52,500 nt of DNA from Neocallimastix lanati (nom. inval.) (GCA_016946835.1 JACVTC010000072.1:157501-210000), one strand, 5' to 3'; shown: positions 1-14,248, numbered from the stretch's first letter. Notes: generated from the sequence alone by a model not told the origin. Program-made: numbers and translations.

Positions 1-329
1 TTTACTATTTTTAGGCATATAAGTACATTGAGCCATAAATAATTTTTGACAAAGAGCAGGATATAGATAACGATTTCCTACTTGTTTCTTTTTAGAGCTT
101 GTTTTCTTTTTAATAGCTGTTTTCATTGATGGTGAATTTAAAACAAATATATCAGATTTACTTATTGATTGATTAGCATTATACGAATATGATTCAGATG
201 ATGCAATACTTTCCGGGTATTCTAAAAATATAAAATAAAATATAAAATAAAATAAAATATAAAATAAAATAAAATAAAATAAAATAAAATAAAATAAAAT
301 AAAATAAAATAAAATAAAATAAAATAAAA

Positions 330-376
<47 letters not shown>

Positions 377-489
377 AAAATAATTAATTACATATTGCAA
401 AATCAAATTATATTATTATAAATAGATATAAATAAATAATCATTATTTAAATTTAATACTATTTTTTTAACTATTATTTTAATTTTAAA

Positions 490-522
<33 letters not shown>

Positions 523-524
523 TA

Positions 525-556
<32 letters not shown>

Positions 557-3500
557 TTTTTTTTTGGTTTGCTTATAACTACTTTAAAAAAAAAAAAAAC
601 TTACTTTTTGACTGTGTTTTAATGGAAGCACTAGCAGAGACTGGTGAAAGAATTGCAGATTCATTTTTAGATCTTAAATGAGGAGAATTCATTGATGGTG
701 ATGGAGAAGAAGGCATTGATGGATTATTATTTGAATAATTTGGATAATTTGATTGATTGGAATATTTCTGTGAATAACTGATATTTGGGTTATAATTATT
801 ATTATTATTATTATTATAATTATTATTATTATTGTTGTTGTAGTTGTTATTGTTGTTGCTATTCTTGATACGATGATTATTTTCATAATGATGATAAGGT
901 TGTGTATCCTTGGTATTCTTAACAGATAAAGTATGTAAATTTTTAGATTGTTCATTGATGGAATGAATAAGACTTTTTGAATGATGACCAATACTTTGAT
1001 TATAATAAGAGTTATCTTGATAGGAACTATCTATTTCACCACTTTCATCGGTTAATCCATTACTAATTACATTTTCATTTTCAATATCATGAATTTCAAG
1101 AAGCATTTTATTATAGGAAGTTCTTTTAATTTCACTTTTACTTGAATTATTAATACTATTATCTATGTTACTGTTATCCTCTTTACCTGAATTTTGAACG
1201 ATGACTTTTTCTGGAATGGCGTTTAATCCATGACCATGACTTGGTGTACGAACATGACCTACGACGATTTCATTTCTAGAGGGATTCAATACCGTATTAT
1301 TATTACTACTGTATAGACTTAATTTTTCAGTAGCATGTTGAGTTAAAGAATTTCCATTTGGAGTTTCTATACCTTGTTGTGGAGGTATATATTCTATTCT
1401 ACTATGAGTATGATCAATAGCGGTAGAGGTATTATTTTGAAGATTAGAACCATTACTTGAATTTGCTTTTAAATAGGGTGATTTAAGTGATTGTTGTTGT
1501 TGTTGTTGTTGAAGTTGTTGTGACTGAGGTTGTTTCATTGAGGTAGTTTGATAATGATTTTGAGGAGTACCTTTCATTTGTAATGGATTACCTTGAAAGG
1601 AATTCATTTGATTCATACTATTCATTATTCTATTACTTTGATTCATTTCATTACTTTCATTTGCATTATCACCTTCTTCTTCTTCTTCTTCTTCTTCCTC
1701 TTCTCCCTCTGTCATTTCTCCTGGGAAATAATAATTATCATAGACAGATGGAGCTAAATTATAAATAGATCTTAAATTTGAAATAGAAGAAATTGACGTA
1801 GTTAAGGATTCATTAGATTCCTTTGTTTTTAATTTTCCATTGAGATTATTAGAATTAGAAGATGGTCTTTTTATAAAATTAATTCCATTTGTTGTTGTAT
1901 TCATCGCTGAAACTGTTGGGAAGGACTGTCTTTTATTTTTACTATCTAAATAACTACTTTTATTAATATCTGTAAGAATGGATTCCGTATTTTCATTTAA
2001 TGCCTTTTCTGAAGCAATAATAAATGAAGGACTAAAAGAAGTATTGATATCATCTGTAGGATTTCCTGTTTGTCTTGAGAATCTAGAAGACATGGTTTGC
2101 ATGGTAAACTCTGAAAGAGAATCAGTCATTTCCGTATTATATTCACTTTCGGTCATATCCAATGAATAATAAGGCAATGGTTCACTATCCTCCATATTTG
2201 AAAGACGACTAATATCAGTTTGAGAAAAGGATTCATTTATTCCTTGATTTTTTAAATAAGATGAATTTAATAAATCTTTTTCTATTTTTGATTTATAGGA
2301 TTCCCTATTATATATATATATACATATGGATTAATGGATAGACAGATAGATAGATTGATAAATAGATAAATTGATATTGAAAATAAAAACATCATCAAAA
2401 TAATAATAATAATAATAATAATGATAATAATAATAATAATAACAATAATAATAATAATATAATAATAATATAATAACAATAATAATAATAATATAATAAT
2501 AATATAATAATAATAATATAATAATAATAATATAATAATAATATAATAATAATAATAACAATAATAATAATAATATAATAATAATATAATAATAATAATT
2601 TAATATATATATTTATATAATAATAATAATAATAATTTAATATATATATTTATATAATATGGATTATAATAAAATAAAAAAAAGATTAGTTTATGGTTAT
2701 GTAAAAGATAATTTTTGATTAATTTTTATAAAAATAATTATTTATATATTTAAATTAATTTATATATATATATTTATTTATATATTTAAATTAATTTATA
2801 TATATATATATATATTTATATATTTAAATTAATATATATATATATATTTATATATTTAAATTAATTTTTATATATTAATTTATATTTAATTTAATTTTTA
2901 TTTATTTACTAAAATTTACCTTAAACTTTGATTTTGTTTCAGAGCAGTAAATATACTTTGACTTAAACTTAAACTTACATCTGAATGAATATTTTCAGAA
3001 ATATCTTCTTCAGTTTGACTATAACTTTCACTATAACTTTGAGTATAGCTTTGACTTTGACTTGGACTCTGACTATAACTTTGGCTTTGACTATAACTTT
3101 GACTTGGACTCTGAGTACTATATAAACTTTGATATTTTGAACGATTTAGAGTAGAAGAATTAGAATAGACACCATGACCATGAGGTCTATTTTCACTTAT
3201 ATCCATTTCTTCACTAGTTTCTGATTTCTCCGGACCATCATTTACCACTGAAGGTAAAGTTTGAGAATAAAGCTTTGAGTTTTGAAATAAGGAAGCCACA
3301 TTACTATTGTTGGTAATACTTTGATGAGCATTATTCATTTTTTCAGGATTATTATATTCATTAAATAGCGTTGACATATCCTTTTCACTTTTTTTCTTAT
3401 ATTTTTTCTCAAGATCTTTATAGCTATAATTTGGGTATATACCAATTTGAAATAAAGGAATATTTTTATTATCGATCATAATTTCACTTTTTGTGTTGTC

Positions 3501-4470
3501 TAATAATAAATTTAAAACATCATTAGTTGAATGTAATGATTGTACCGATTGACCAAGCTTTATTCTTCTTTCCTTTTCCTTTAATTGTTTAAATTTCTAT
3601 ATATAAATATGTATCCATATATTTATTTTTAAGAAATCATAAATTATAAAAATAGATAAAAAAAAAGTATATATATATATATATATATATTATTATTATT
3701 ATTATTATATTTAAGATTAAATATAATGAATTGAATGAAATTATTATGGATAGATATAGAATATATTAATTTTATTAGTGATTATTATCATTTAGAAAAA
3801 AAAATATTTGTACGAAAATCATAATTTTTTATTAAAATATATATATTTATAATAAATTTGATATTAAAATAAAATAAAATAAAATAAAATAAAATATATA
3901 TTAGTATATAAAAAAATAAATTAATTAAAAGGATGATAATCAAAAATTATATAGGTAACAATATCAAATAAAGACAAAATAATATATATAATTATTTAAA
4001 AATAATTAAAATATTACTTCTCTATTTTTCTTTTGGATATATGTGATAATTGTAGCGGTTAATATTAAAAAAGAAAGTATACCAACTAGTAATGATCCAG
4101 CAACAATATAGGGTGCATAGGATTTAACATGAGTTGATGCTATGCTACTACTGGCATTTGCATTTGGATTTGGATTTACATTTATAGTTGTAGTTATAAT
4201 TGTAGTTTTAGTTTTAGATGCAGTTTTAGTTGCAGTTTTAGTTGAAGTTGTAGTAGTAGTTTTATTAATAGTGTTATTAACTTGGTAAAGAGGTTTTTTA
4301 CCAGTATTCATTGTATTTATGTATTTATTATCATTATTATTGGTGCTATTATTATTTTTATTCAAAATATCATTAATATCGTTAGTAGCAGTGTCATCTG
4401 TATAAGTATTTCTTATTAACCTATATAGTGATGCATTAATTGTTTTGATGAATTGATTAATTTCCAACAT
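1..4470 (-). CDS. Single-pass membrane protein with long low-complexity cytoplasmic tail (4 exons, 3' end cut by window edge)
   Basis: Four exons join in frame: 4470-4018, 3596-2920, 2304-605 and 221-1, giving 1017 residues that run off the left edge. Introns are GT-AG with phases 0, 2 and 1; every junction keeps the frame (e.g. GAA|GTAATA, AAG|GTAAAT, AAAAA|GTAAGT donors). The start ATG has an in-frame TAA shortly upstream. Residues 1-118 are Thr/Asn/Ser-rich with N-glycosylation sequons and no cleavable signal peptide. A transmembrane helix spans about 120-144, followed by a basic stretch (QKKNREKFKQLKEKERRIK). The tail has Ser/Tyr/Gln repeats, an acidic Glu run, poly-Gln and poly-Asn tracts. 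The last visible residues (FMAQCTYMPKN) weakly resemble the start of an SH3 domain. The order (O-glycosylatable ectodomain, one helix, long tail, possible C-terminal SH3) recalls yeast Fus1-type proteins; that comparison is inference. I do not assign a function. Confidence 0.75.
222..604 (-). other. Intron 3 of the membrane-protein gene, filled with AAAAT and AAAT repeats
   Basis: On the minus strand the donor is GTAAGT (604-599) and the acceptor is TTTTTAG (ending at 222). Nearly all of the 383 bp is simple sequence: an AAAAT pentanucleotide array (about 233-330), an AAAT tetranucleotide array (about 330-375) and an ATT array near 492-521. Open frames through it are artefacts of the repeats. 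Confidence 0.75.
2305..2919 (-). other. Intron 2 of the membrane-protein gene with AAT and TA microsatellites
   Basis: Donor AAG|GTAAAT at 2919 and acceptor AATAG ending at 2305; the split codon AG+G (Arg) keeps the frame. The 615 bp hold an AAT array with AAC and ATAAT interruptions (about 2398-2640) and a run of TA-rich units containing ATATTTAAATTAAT (about 2740-2890). Confidence 0.75.
3597..4017 (-). other. Intron 1 of the membrane-protein gene
   Basis: Donor GAA|GTAATA at 4017 and acceptor TATAG ending at 3597, phase 0. Reading through the donor instead gives a stop five codons later. If this intron were not real, the helix-bearing segment 4470-4006 would be a separate 154-residue protein. 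The clean join to an open exon with a basic juxtamembrane sequence favours splicing. The intron contains TA, ATT and AAAAT microsatellites. Confidence 0.7.
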
Positions 4471-7400
4471 ATTTATATATAATTTTTATTTTTATTTTTT
4501 TTTTATTTTTTACTTTTTTGAATGTTTGTCAAGATAGTGAATTATATTAATTATTATTATTATTACTATTACTATTATATTTTTTTTTATATTAATATAA
4601 TACTTTTGTAAAAGTTTATTTGGTTATATATTCATTAATTATTTAAAATAATCTATAAGGTATGAATATTATTTAAAAATATATATAAAGTATTATTATT
4701 TATTATTTAATTATATAGAAAGTATTATCAAGTATAAATAAATTGGTTATAATAAATATATACATTAAGTAATAATAATAGTAATAATAAATAGTAATAT
4801 TAATAGTAATAAAAATAGTAACAAAAAATAAAAGTGGTTATTTTTATTTTTTTTATTTTTGAAATAAGTGAATTGTTTGAAATTCAATATTACCGTCAAT
4901 GAATATTTAAATATATTATTAAAAAAGAATATATTTTAATATAAATTAATATAAATTTAAATATTTTTAATTCATTGATTTAAAATATAGAAGTAAATAT
5001 ATATGTATATATAACTAGGTTTTAAAAAATATAATTTTATATGAAGTTTTTTATTAAATAGTGGTATAATAAAATTATTATAGTTTTTTAAACTTTTTAA
5101 ATATTTTATCCCTTTTTTTTTTTTTTTTTTTTTTTTAATAAAATTTCAAAAATTAAATTAATTAATTGATAATTTAAAAGTGATTATTGTTGAGTTTTGT
5201 TTCTTAGTATTTTAAAAATTTATTTAAAACATACAGTGTATATTTATTAAAATATATATATATATTTTTTTATGATTATATATTTAATATAATAAGTTTT
5301 ATAGTTATAGAATATGTTATGATGATAAATATGGATAAATGATTTTTTTTTTCTCTTTCTCTTTTTTTTTTTTATATATACATAAAAAATATTCATAAAT
5401 AAAAAAAAAATAACTATAAGGCGAAGAATCAAAAATAAAAAATAAAACAAAAAATAAATGATAAATAATGAAAAATGAATGATGAATGATGAACAATGAA
5501 AAACAAAATATTTTTATTAATTTTCAAAATTATATAAAATAAAATAAAATAAAAAAGATTTGATAAAAAAAAAAAGGAAAGGAAATATTTCTAATATTTT
5601 TTAAATAAATAAATAAAAAAAATAGAAAGAAAGAACCAAAATTATTCTTTCTTATATTATATTTTAGTTTAAATTTTGCAAAGTAAAGCGATAAAAAAAA
5701 AAAAAAAAAGGAAAAAAAAAAGAGTATTAAAAAAAAAATGTTTAAAAAATAAGATATATAAAAAAAATTATTAATTAATTAATTTATTATTTATTTATTG
5801 TTATTTATTTATTTAGATGTATAATTTTATTTATTTAATTATTTTAAAAATATTAAGAATAAGATAATTATTTATATTTTTATTTTTTAATTTTCATTAA
5901 AAATTTCAAATTTTTTTTAATAATTTCTAATCTTTTTTTTTTTTATATATAATTTTTTAATATTTCTTAATTAATAAAGATTAAAAAAAATTTTTTTTTA
6001 TTTATTTTTATTATTTTTTTTCTTCTTTCATTAATTATTAAATAATAGATTTAAATTAAATCATTATATATTACGTAATTTATGGAATAAATTTGAAATA
6101 TCAATTGCTTATATATACAAATTATATTCAATATATTTATTCAACTATTTTAATAAATGGATAAACTACTATAAATTTTATGTAATTTTAATATAGAATA
6201 TATAATATATATCACATATATATCACATATATAACATATACTATACAATATATTCTTTACTACATATAAATATATATTAATAATATATATAATAAATTAT
6301 TATTATTTAATATTTATTATTATTATTTATTAATTTATTATATAATATTTATTATTATTATTTATTAATTATTATATAATATTTAATATTTATTTATTAC
6401 TATTTGATATTTAATAATATTTATTTAATATTTATTTATTAATATTTGATATTTAATATTTAATATTCAATTTATTATTTATTAATTTTTCTAATTTCTT
6501 AAAATGATGAGATATAAAAATAAAGATATGAAATATTAAAATAAAATAAATAAAACTATATATATAAAAGTTTTAATGAACTTTCGATGGGCTTAATCCA
6601 CCTTTTTTTTTTAATAGCTTTTAATGAATATTTTTAAAAAATGACCTGCCATACTTTATTGTAAAACTTTAATCTTTAATTTATAATATATATCTTTTTA
6701 AGATTTACTATTATTAATTCATTATTATTCAAAATCATTCATTGATATTTTTAATTTTATTTATTTAAATATTAATATTTTCATTCATTTATTTTTATTT
6801 CATTTAATGAGTTTTTTTGAATTTTTTGAATTTTACATTAATTAAAAAAAAAGTTTTTATTTTTTCTTTTTTTGTTCGATCATTCTTTTATCCAATACTT
6901 TATTAGTAATAGCAAATTAAAATTTTAAAAAATATTAAAATATATGATTATTTATATTTTACATATATATTTTATATTATATTTTTAATTATTAAAAAAA
7001 AAAAAAATGAAGAAAAAGTTGAAATAATAATAATTATTTAGTTATTTATTTATAATATAATTCAAAAAATAATAATAAAAGTTTTTATTTCAATATTCTT
7101 TTATATATATATAAATGAACATTAATATTTTATTATACATTATTTTAACTTTAAAAAACTAATAATAAATATATATATATATATATATAAAATAAAAACT
7201 TTAAAGTATAAATCTTTAAAATAATTGTTTATAAAAAATTAAAAAATAAAAAAAAGAAATTAATAATAAAAAAGAAATAAAAATAAAATTAGTTAAAAAT
7301 AACGTCTTTTTTCAACTCAATTTTACAATTATGGGAATTTAGCAACAAATGTCTAATAATAATAAAAAACATGAATAAAAATAAAAATAATAATAAAAAA

Positions 7401-8419
7401 TAATAATAATAAAAAATAGTACATATTCATACACCATAGAGTATATGATTTATATCATATTTATCTTTTTTATGAATTTAATTAATTAATTAATAAATAA
7501 TATTTTATTTTAACAATATCAAAAATTATTACTAAACACATAACATATTGTTATTTCTTTTTATATATTCAGATCTATCAAAAATAAAAAATAAAAAATA
7601 AAGAATTGAAAAATGGAGGAAAAAAAAAGCAATACAAACATTAACAAGTTTAATATTCTTATTATTAATAATTAAGTAATTGATATATAAACCAGAATAA
7701 AAGGAATCAATCTATAAAAAAAAAAGTTATTTTATTTTATTTTATTTTAACTATTCTTTAAAATTAAGAAATAAAAAAAAAATTAAATTTAAATTTTTTT
7801 AGATTGTTAAAATTAATCATTCCTTTAATGATTATTAATTATTAATAATAATTAAATACATATATCATAATATACTTGTAATATATGGAGTGTATTTATT
7901 TTCAATTGGATTAATTAAAAAAAGTTTAAATGAAAGTTTAAAAAAATAAATTAATTAAAAAAAAATTGGTAAAAATAATTAAATATTTAAATTTAAATAA
8001 CTGACATAAAGAGTATTTATTAATCATTGAAGAAATGAACAATGACTAAATAATTAAATAAATAAATAGATAATGAATAAATAAAATTAAATAATAATCA
8101 AATAATTGAATATAGTCAATAAATAATTAAATGATTAATAAATTATGAGTAATAATAAATATTAAATATTAAATAATTGAATAATAAATAAATGAATAAA
8201 TGAATAACAAGTAAATAAATAATAAATAATTGAAAAATAAAAAATATATAGATAAACGGATTAATATAAAAAGTTTCGATATAATAATCAATAATAATAA
8301 AAATATATATATATATATGTATAATTAATAACAATAAAATGTTAATGGTGATCCAACTAACACTAAACTAAACTTGATCAACAATAATTTGTACTATCAA
8401 AAATATATATTTATTATTC
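4471..8419. other. AT-rich intergenic DNA, no gene seen
   Basis: Upstream flank of the membrane-protein gene and beyond. It consists of A/T homopolymers, TA runs and short ATT/AAAT microsatellites. No codon structure, RNA gene or conserved motif could be supported on either strand. The promoter of the minus-strand gene must lie just above 4470, but no distinct box is visible. Confidence 0.6.
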
Positions 8420-8640
8420 AATTATTTATTATTTATTATTTATTATTTATTATTTATTATTTATTATTTATTATTTATTATTTATTATTTATTATTTATT
8501 ATTTATTATTTATTATTTATTTTATTATTTATTATTTATTATTCATTATTTAATTATTTATTATTTATTATTTATTATTCAATTATTCAATTATTCAATT
8601 ATTTATAATTCAATTATTTATTATTATTTATTGTTTAATT
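8420..8640. repeat. Heptanucleotide array (TTATTTA)n
   Basis: Period-7 TTATTTA array with occasional CAATTAT interruptions. The same heptamer makes up the large satellite at 23.2-26.3 kb and the arrays at 27.7, 34.3 and 48.1 kb. Confidence 0.85.
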
Positions 8641-9135
8641 ATTTCTTGTAACATATTTAATTTTCTTTTTTTTTTTTTTTTTTTAAATTTATTTTCTATT
8701 TTAAAATAATATTTCTATATATTATTAGTATATTTCTTTTATATGAACAATAATTTTAAAATTTTTTCATGTTTAAATTTTATATTTGAAATTTAATTAA
8801 ATTCCATCCACCAATAAAAATTCAAGATTTTGAATTTAAAATAAAATAAAAAAAAACGAAAAAAAAAAAAGAAAAATAAAAAAAAATTTTTTTTTTATTT
8901 TAATTTTCATTTAATTAAAAATAAAAATATTTAAATAATTAAAAAAATAAAAAGTTTAAAAGAAAATTTAAAATTTTAAAATTTATCGAGAAATGAAAAA
9001 GCAGAAAACAGAAAATATATTATTTATAATACATAAAATGTTTTTATTTCGATTTTAATTTTGAATTAATGATGATATAATTATTATACATTATTATACA
9101 TACATTTTATATTTTATCTCTCTCTTTTTTTTTTT

Positions 9136-10102
9136 AAACGCTTTAAATGCTTCATTTTTAATTTTTATTTTATTTTATTTTGTTTTATTTTGTTTCGTTC
9201 TTTTTATTTGCATTATTTATTTAATAAAAAATATTAATATTCAAATATTTTATATATATAATATTATATACTATTAAAGTGAAATATATTTATGATAAAG
9301 CATTAACTTTTTTTTTTTTTTTTTTTTTTTAATAATTAAATGAATTTATAAATAGATAAATCATTTACCATTTTATTATTATTATTTTTTTTTAGAAGAA
9401 AAAAAAAGTAGTTTGATCTAAAGTATATAAATCATCCGATATCACATTATATAATGATAGCTAATTATATAATTATATAATTATATATTCTGTTATAATA
9501 ATATTAAAAATTAAAGAAGAAAAAAAATCAGATAAAATTAATTACTTATTTAATTTATGAAGTTAACAATAATAATAACTAAAAAAAAGTAATAACTATT
9601 TGGAGTTTTCATGAAATATTTAATAATAATATGAACTGTTATCTATTATAAATAATTATTAATTTTTATTTAATAATTTTTTTTTTACTATTTGAAATAA
9701 GAAATAATAAAATTATTAATTCAATTTATAACAATATTTTATTACCTTTATATTTACATATTTATATATTTTAATATATTTAATATTCTTATATTCTTAA
9801 AATCTTAAATTCTTATATAAAAAATGGAAAAAAAAAATTAGAATATATATTACATTTAAATAATTAAAAATTTTATTTCTTTATTATTTATATAAAAATA
9901 AGTTTTATATATTTTAGTTTATCTATAAATATTAAATAGCTTTATTAAGTAGTATATATATTATATTTAAAATATTTTAAATATTTTAAATATTTTTAAA
10001 TTTGTTTTAAATAATATTAAAACATTAAAACATTATATATATATTATAAGTGTATATTTATAATATATATAATTTATATGAATATTATAATAAATAATTA
10101 GA

Positions 10103-10144
<42 letters not shown>

Positions 10145-10309
10145 GCTTTAAATGCTTCATTTTTAATTTTTATTTTATTTTGTTTTGTTTTATTTTGTTT
10201 CGTTCTTTTTATTTGCATTATTTATTTAATAAAAAATATTAATATTCAAATATTTTATATATATAATATTATATACTATTAAAGTGAAATATATTTATGA
10301 TAAAGCATT

Positions 10310-10344
<35 letters not shown>

Positions 10345-11198
10345 TATTAAATGAATTTATAAATAAATAAATCATTTACCATTTTATTATTATTATTTTT
10401 TTTTTAGAAGAAAAAAAAAGTAGTTTGATCTAAAGTATATAAATCATCCGATATCACATTATATAATGATAGCTAATTATATAATTATATAATTATATAT
10501 TCGGTTATAATAATATTAAAAATTAAAGAAGAAAAAAAATCAGATAAAATTAATAGATTTAAAAAATATATATATATATTTTTCTATTATTATTTTTTTT
10601 TTCTTATTTAATTTATGAAGTTAACAATAATAATAACTAAAAAAAAGTAATAACTATTTGGAGTTTTCATGAAATATTTAATAATAATATGAACTGTTAT
10701 CTATTATAAATAATTATAAATAATTATTAATTTTTATTTAATAATTTTTTTTTACTATTTGAAATAAGAAATAATAAAATTATTAATTCAATTTATAACA
10801 ATATTTTATTATCTTTATATTTACATATTTATATATTTTAATATATTTAATATTCTTATATTCTTAAAATCTTAAATTCTTATATAAAAAATGAAAAAAA
10901 AAAATTAGAATATATATTACATTTAAATAATTAAAAATTTTATTTCTTTATTATTTATATAAAAAAAGTTTTATATAAATAATATATTTTATATATTTTA
11001 GTTTATCTATAAATATTAAATAGCTATATTAAGTAGTACAAATTCTGTTAATATATATATATTATATTTAAAATATTTTAAATATTTTTAAATTTGTTTT
11101 AAATAATACTAAAACATTAAAACATTATATATATATTATAAGTGTATATTTATATTTATATATAATTTATATGAATATTATAATAAATAATTAGAAGC
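9136..11198. repeat. Tandem direct duplication of about 1 kb, two copies
   Basis: Copy A (9136-10105) and copy B (10141-11198) both begin AAACGCTTTAAATGCTTC and end TTAGAAGC. They stay collinear throughout, sharing for example TTTGGAGTTTTCATGAAA and TTGATCTAAAGTATATAAAT. Each copy is bordered by a T run (9125-9135, 10106-10140, 11199-11223). Copy B has small insertions, about 55 bp of TA-rich sequence near 10555-10610 and a short one near 11036. No coding content is seen. Confidence 0.9.
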
Positions 11199-11223
11199 TT
11201 TTTTTTTTTTTTTTTTTTTTTTT

Positions 11224-13190
11224 AATGTTGTTGTTTACGGTTTATTTATATATATGAAAAATTTGAAAAATGAATAAAAATTAAGAATAAAATTAAGATT
11301 AAAAATTAAAAGTAATAATTATATTGAAGTAAGTTTATTATTAAATAAAAAAAAATATTAAAAAAAAATTTAATGATAATAATAATAACAATAATAATAA
11401 TAATAAATGTTATAATATTAATAAAAAAAAAATAATAAAATTTACAATGTTAATAATAATAATAAAATGTTATAATATTATAAATTCAAATTATAATTAA
11501 AGAGAAAAATTGATCTATTTTTGAAATAGTAAATAGAAATTTAGTAAATTATATTATTTATTATATATCAAATATTTTTTATTAATTAAAAAAAAAATAT
11601 ATTTTATCATAAGAATTAATTAATTATTAAGGCAAAAAAATATATAAAATATATATATATATATTTAATAAATTATTTTTATTCATATATAATAAAATTA
11701 TTATCATTTTTTATTATTCATTTATTATTTATTTTTATACTAATTAAAATTTTTTTTATTTTCATTTTATATTTAATATTTATATATTAAAGATCACAAT
11801 AAAATGTCAATGCAATCTATTAATCAATTAAAAAAAAAAATTAAAACTATATTATTGATAAAAAGATTTTAATTTATAATAAAAAATAAATATATAAAAT
11901 GTTTTTTTTATAGAATTATGAAAATATTATGAAGTTAACCTTTAACTTTACGCTTAATGATATATTATAAAATTTTGTTATTTAATTTTATTATCAATAT
12001 ATAATATATAACAATATTTTTTATTTTAATTTCTTATTAGATGTTATTTAAGAAAAGTAATTTTCAAATTTTAAATATATAAATAAAAAAAAAGATTTAA
12101 TATAGAAAATAAATAAATAAGTAAAATGAAAATGGAGTAATTTTATATGGAATATAGAAATACAATAAAAAAAACTAAAAAAAAAAAAAAACTAAAAAAA
12201 AAAAAAAAATAAAAAATAAAAAAATTCAATAAAAGTCACATTTCCCAAAAATGGAAATAATCTATCTATCTATCTATCTATTTATTTATTTATATATATA
12301 TATATTTATTTATTTATTTATTTATTTTCTTATTTATTTATTTATTTTCTTATTTATTTATTTATTTATTTTCTTATTTATTTATTTATTTTTTGTTACA
12401 GTTGAACAATTCATGAAAAATATATATATATAAATTTTATTACTATTCTATAAAAAAAAATCATCATTTTCATTTTTGATAAATGATGATAAAAAAATTG
12501 TAATAAGAAAATAATAAATAGTTATATATCTAAAGATGAATGATAATAAAAATACCCTTTAATTTTTATTATATTTTCTTTAATAAAAAAATAATTGAAT
12601 AAATAATTAATAAATAATAATTAATAAATAATAATTAATAATTAATAAAGTATTTATTAATAATATTAATAAATAATAAATGATAAATAAATGATAAAAT
12701 TGAAATAATAAATAATAGTTATAAATAATTGATAAATAAATAATAAAAAATATAATAAATAATAAATAAATTATGATTAATAATTATTAGTTAACAATAA
12801 ATAATAAATAATGCTAGAAAATAAAGTTTAATATTTTAAAAAATTTATTTATAATAAAAACAAATTTAGTATTAGAAAATAAATAAATGAATAAAAATGT
12901 AATTTAAATAAATTAGATTTTATGTAAAGAAAAAAACTTAATATACGAATAGGTGAAAAGAGTGTAATAACTAATTAATATTTAATAAATACAAAAAGTG
13001 ATCATTTTACAATAGTTTAAGAGTTTCAAATGCTCTTAATTATTTTGGTAGCAATATAAAGAAATTATTAATTAGTGAAGTGTTAAAATAAAAGAAAAAT
13101 AAAATTTATTATATTAATTAAATAAAATTGAAGTGAAGTAATATTTTTTAAACCAGAATAAAAAGTTAAGTCAAATGAACTAAAAGCAAA
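11224..13190. other. AT-rich DNA with a TATC/TTTA microsatellite, no gene seen
   Basis: Contains a TATC then TTTA tetranucleotide array (about 12262-12390) and AATAAAT stretches near 12600-12800. This is where a 5' LTR of the copia relic starting near 13.19 kb should lie. I found no TG...CA-bounded repeat with a second copy downstream, so no LTR is called. Confidence 0.5.
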
Positions 13191-13272
13191 ATGAATTATG
13201 AAAGAAACACTACCAAGGATATTTTGGACAATTCCGACTTCAAACTGTAGAAACAGAAGTTTTTATCTTCTA

Positions 13273-13304
<32 letters not shown>

Positions 13305-13800
13305 CTGTAAAGGTATATATTAGAGAAAAAGATTACACAATTTTCCTGAAGCCAAGTTGAGTCAAGAGCAAAAAGAAGGAAAAAAAAATTAATACTGGTT
13401 GATGGTACTATCGATACTTATCATCCAGAGAATGTTACCAAAGATATGTTACAAGAGGATGTCCTGGTAAAGAGACATATAATTAATAGCATACCTAAGG
13501 AACTGGCTGAAAAGATTTGACTTCATCACATTAACAGGTTATGAAATTTATAACTTAATATGGAGTATGACCATAAGTAATGATAAGGATTTAATAGAAG
13601 AAATAATAAAAAAAAAAAAAAAAACTCTTTGGAAAGTGAAAAATATCAACCAGAAAAGGATATATCTTTATCTATTTTCATCGAAAATATGGAATCAAGA
13701 TTCAAGGAACTTAGCGTGTTAAAAGCTCCATGAAGGGAACAAGAAAAGATCGATGATTTATATAACAATATAAATCCCTGGAACATTATCGGTAGAATCT
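13191..13800 (+). pseudogene. copia Gag remnant
   Basis: An ATG at 13191 opens a frame reading through LDNSDFKL to a TAG at 13248-13250 (TGG to TAG would restore a Trp, and N-x-x-x-W is usual near copia Gag starts). Two more open islands follow: 13389-13517 (43 codons, containing LVDGTIDTYHPENVT and HIINSIPKELAEKI) and 13635-13730 (32 codons, containing IENMESRFKELSVL). Their content resembles the UBN2-type copia Gag, where a segment before the zinc knuckle has the form x-F-x-x-x-M-x-x-R-F-x-E-L. Family assignment rests mainly on position upstream of the protease. Confidence 0.65.
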
Positions 13801-13830
13801 CCCATCAATGCTTGCAGCGATATCATTTCC

Positions 13831-13865
<35 letters not shown>

Positions 13866-14248
13866 AGATATATCGGATGAATCTGGCTTTAAGATCAAGC
13901 TGCCGTTAATTTTTCAAGGAACTTTTGATAAATTTTTCTGAATTTGCTAATTAGAACCAATCAAAAACTCATAAAATTCATTGAAAGGGGATCAAAAAAA
14001 AAAAAAAAAAAGTTTTGTTAATCAACTTAGTAAATCTTGGCAATTCATCTATTGAAAATGAGGATACATCTAGAAATGCTATTATATTTTCCAAGAGTCT
14101 GAAAAAAAAAAAAATTCAAAAATATTATAGAATCAAATTTTAATAAATTATATACATACAAGTATTAATTTTAGATACAATAAAAATAATTTCAGGAGTA
14201 TAAATTATCAAAATAAACCCAGAAAACAAGACAAAAGATTCAAAAGAA

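Noticed and set aside
194-406. 70-residue frame in intron 3
   Set aside because: Phe/Leu/Ile-only translation of AAAAT and AAAT repeats.
4006-4470. Separate 154-residue membrane protein
   Set aside because: A GT donor five codons before the stop joins in phase 0 to an open downstream exon, and two more introns keep the frame; one spliced gene is the better explanation.
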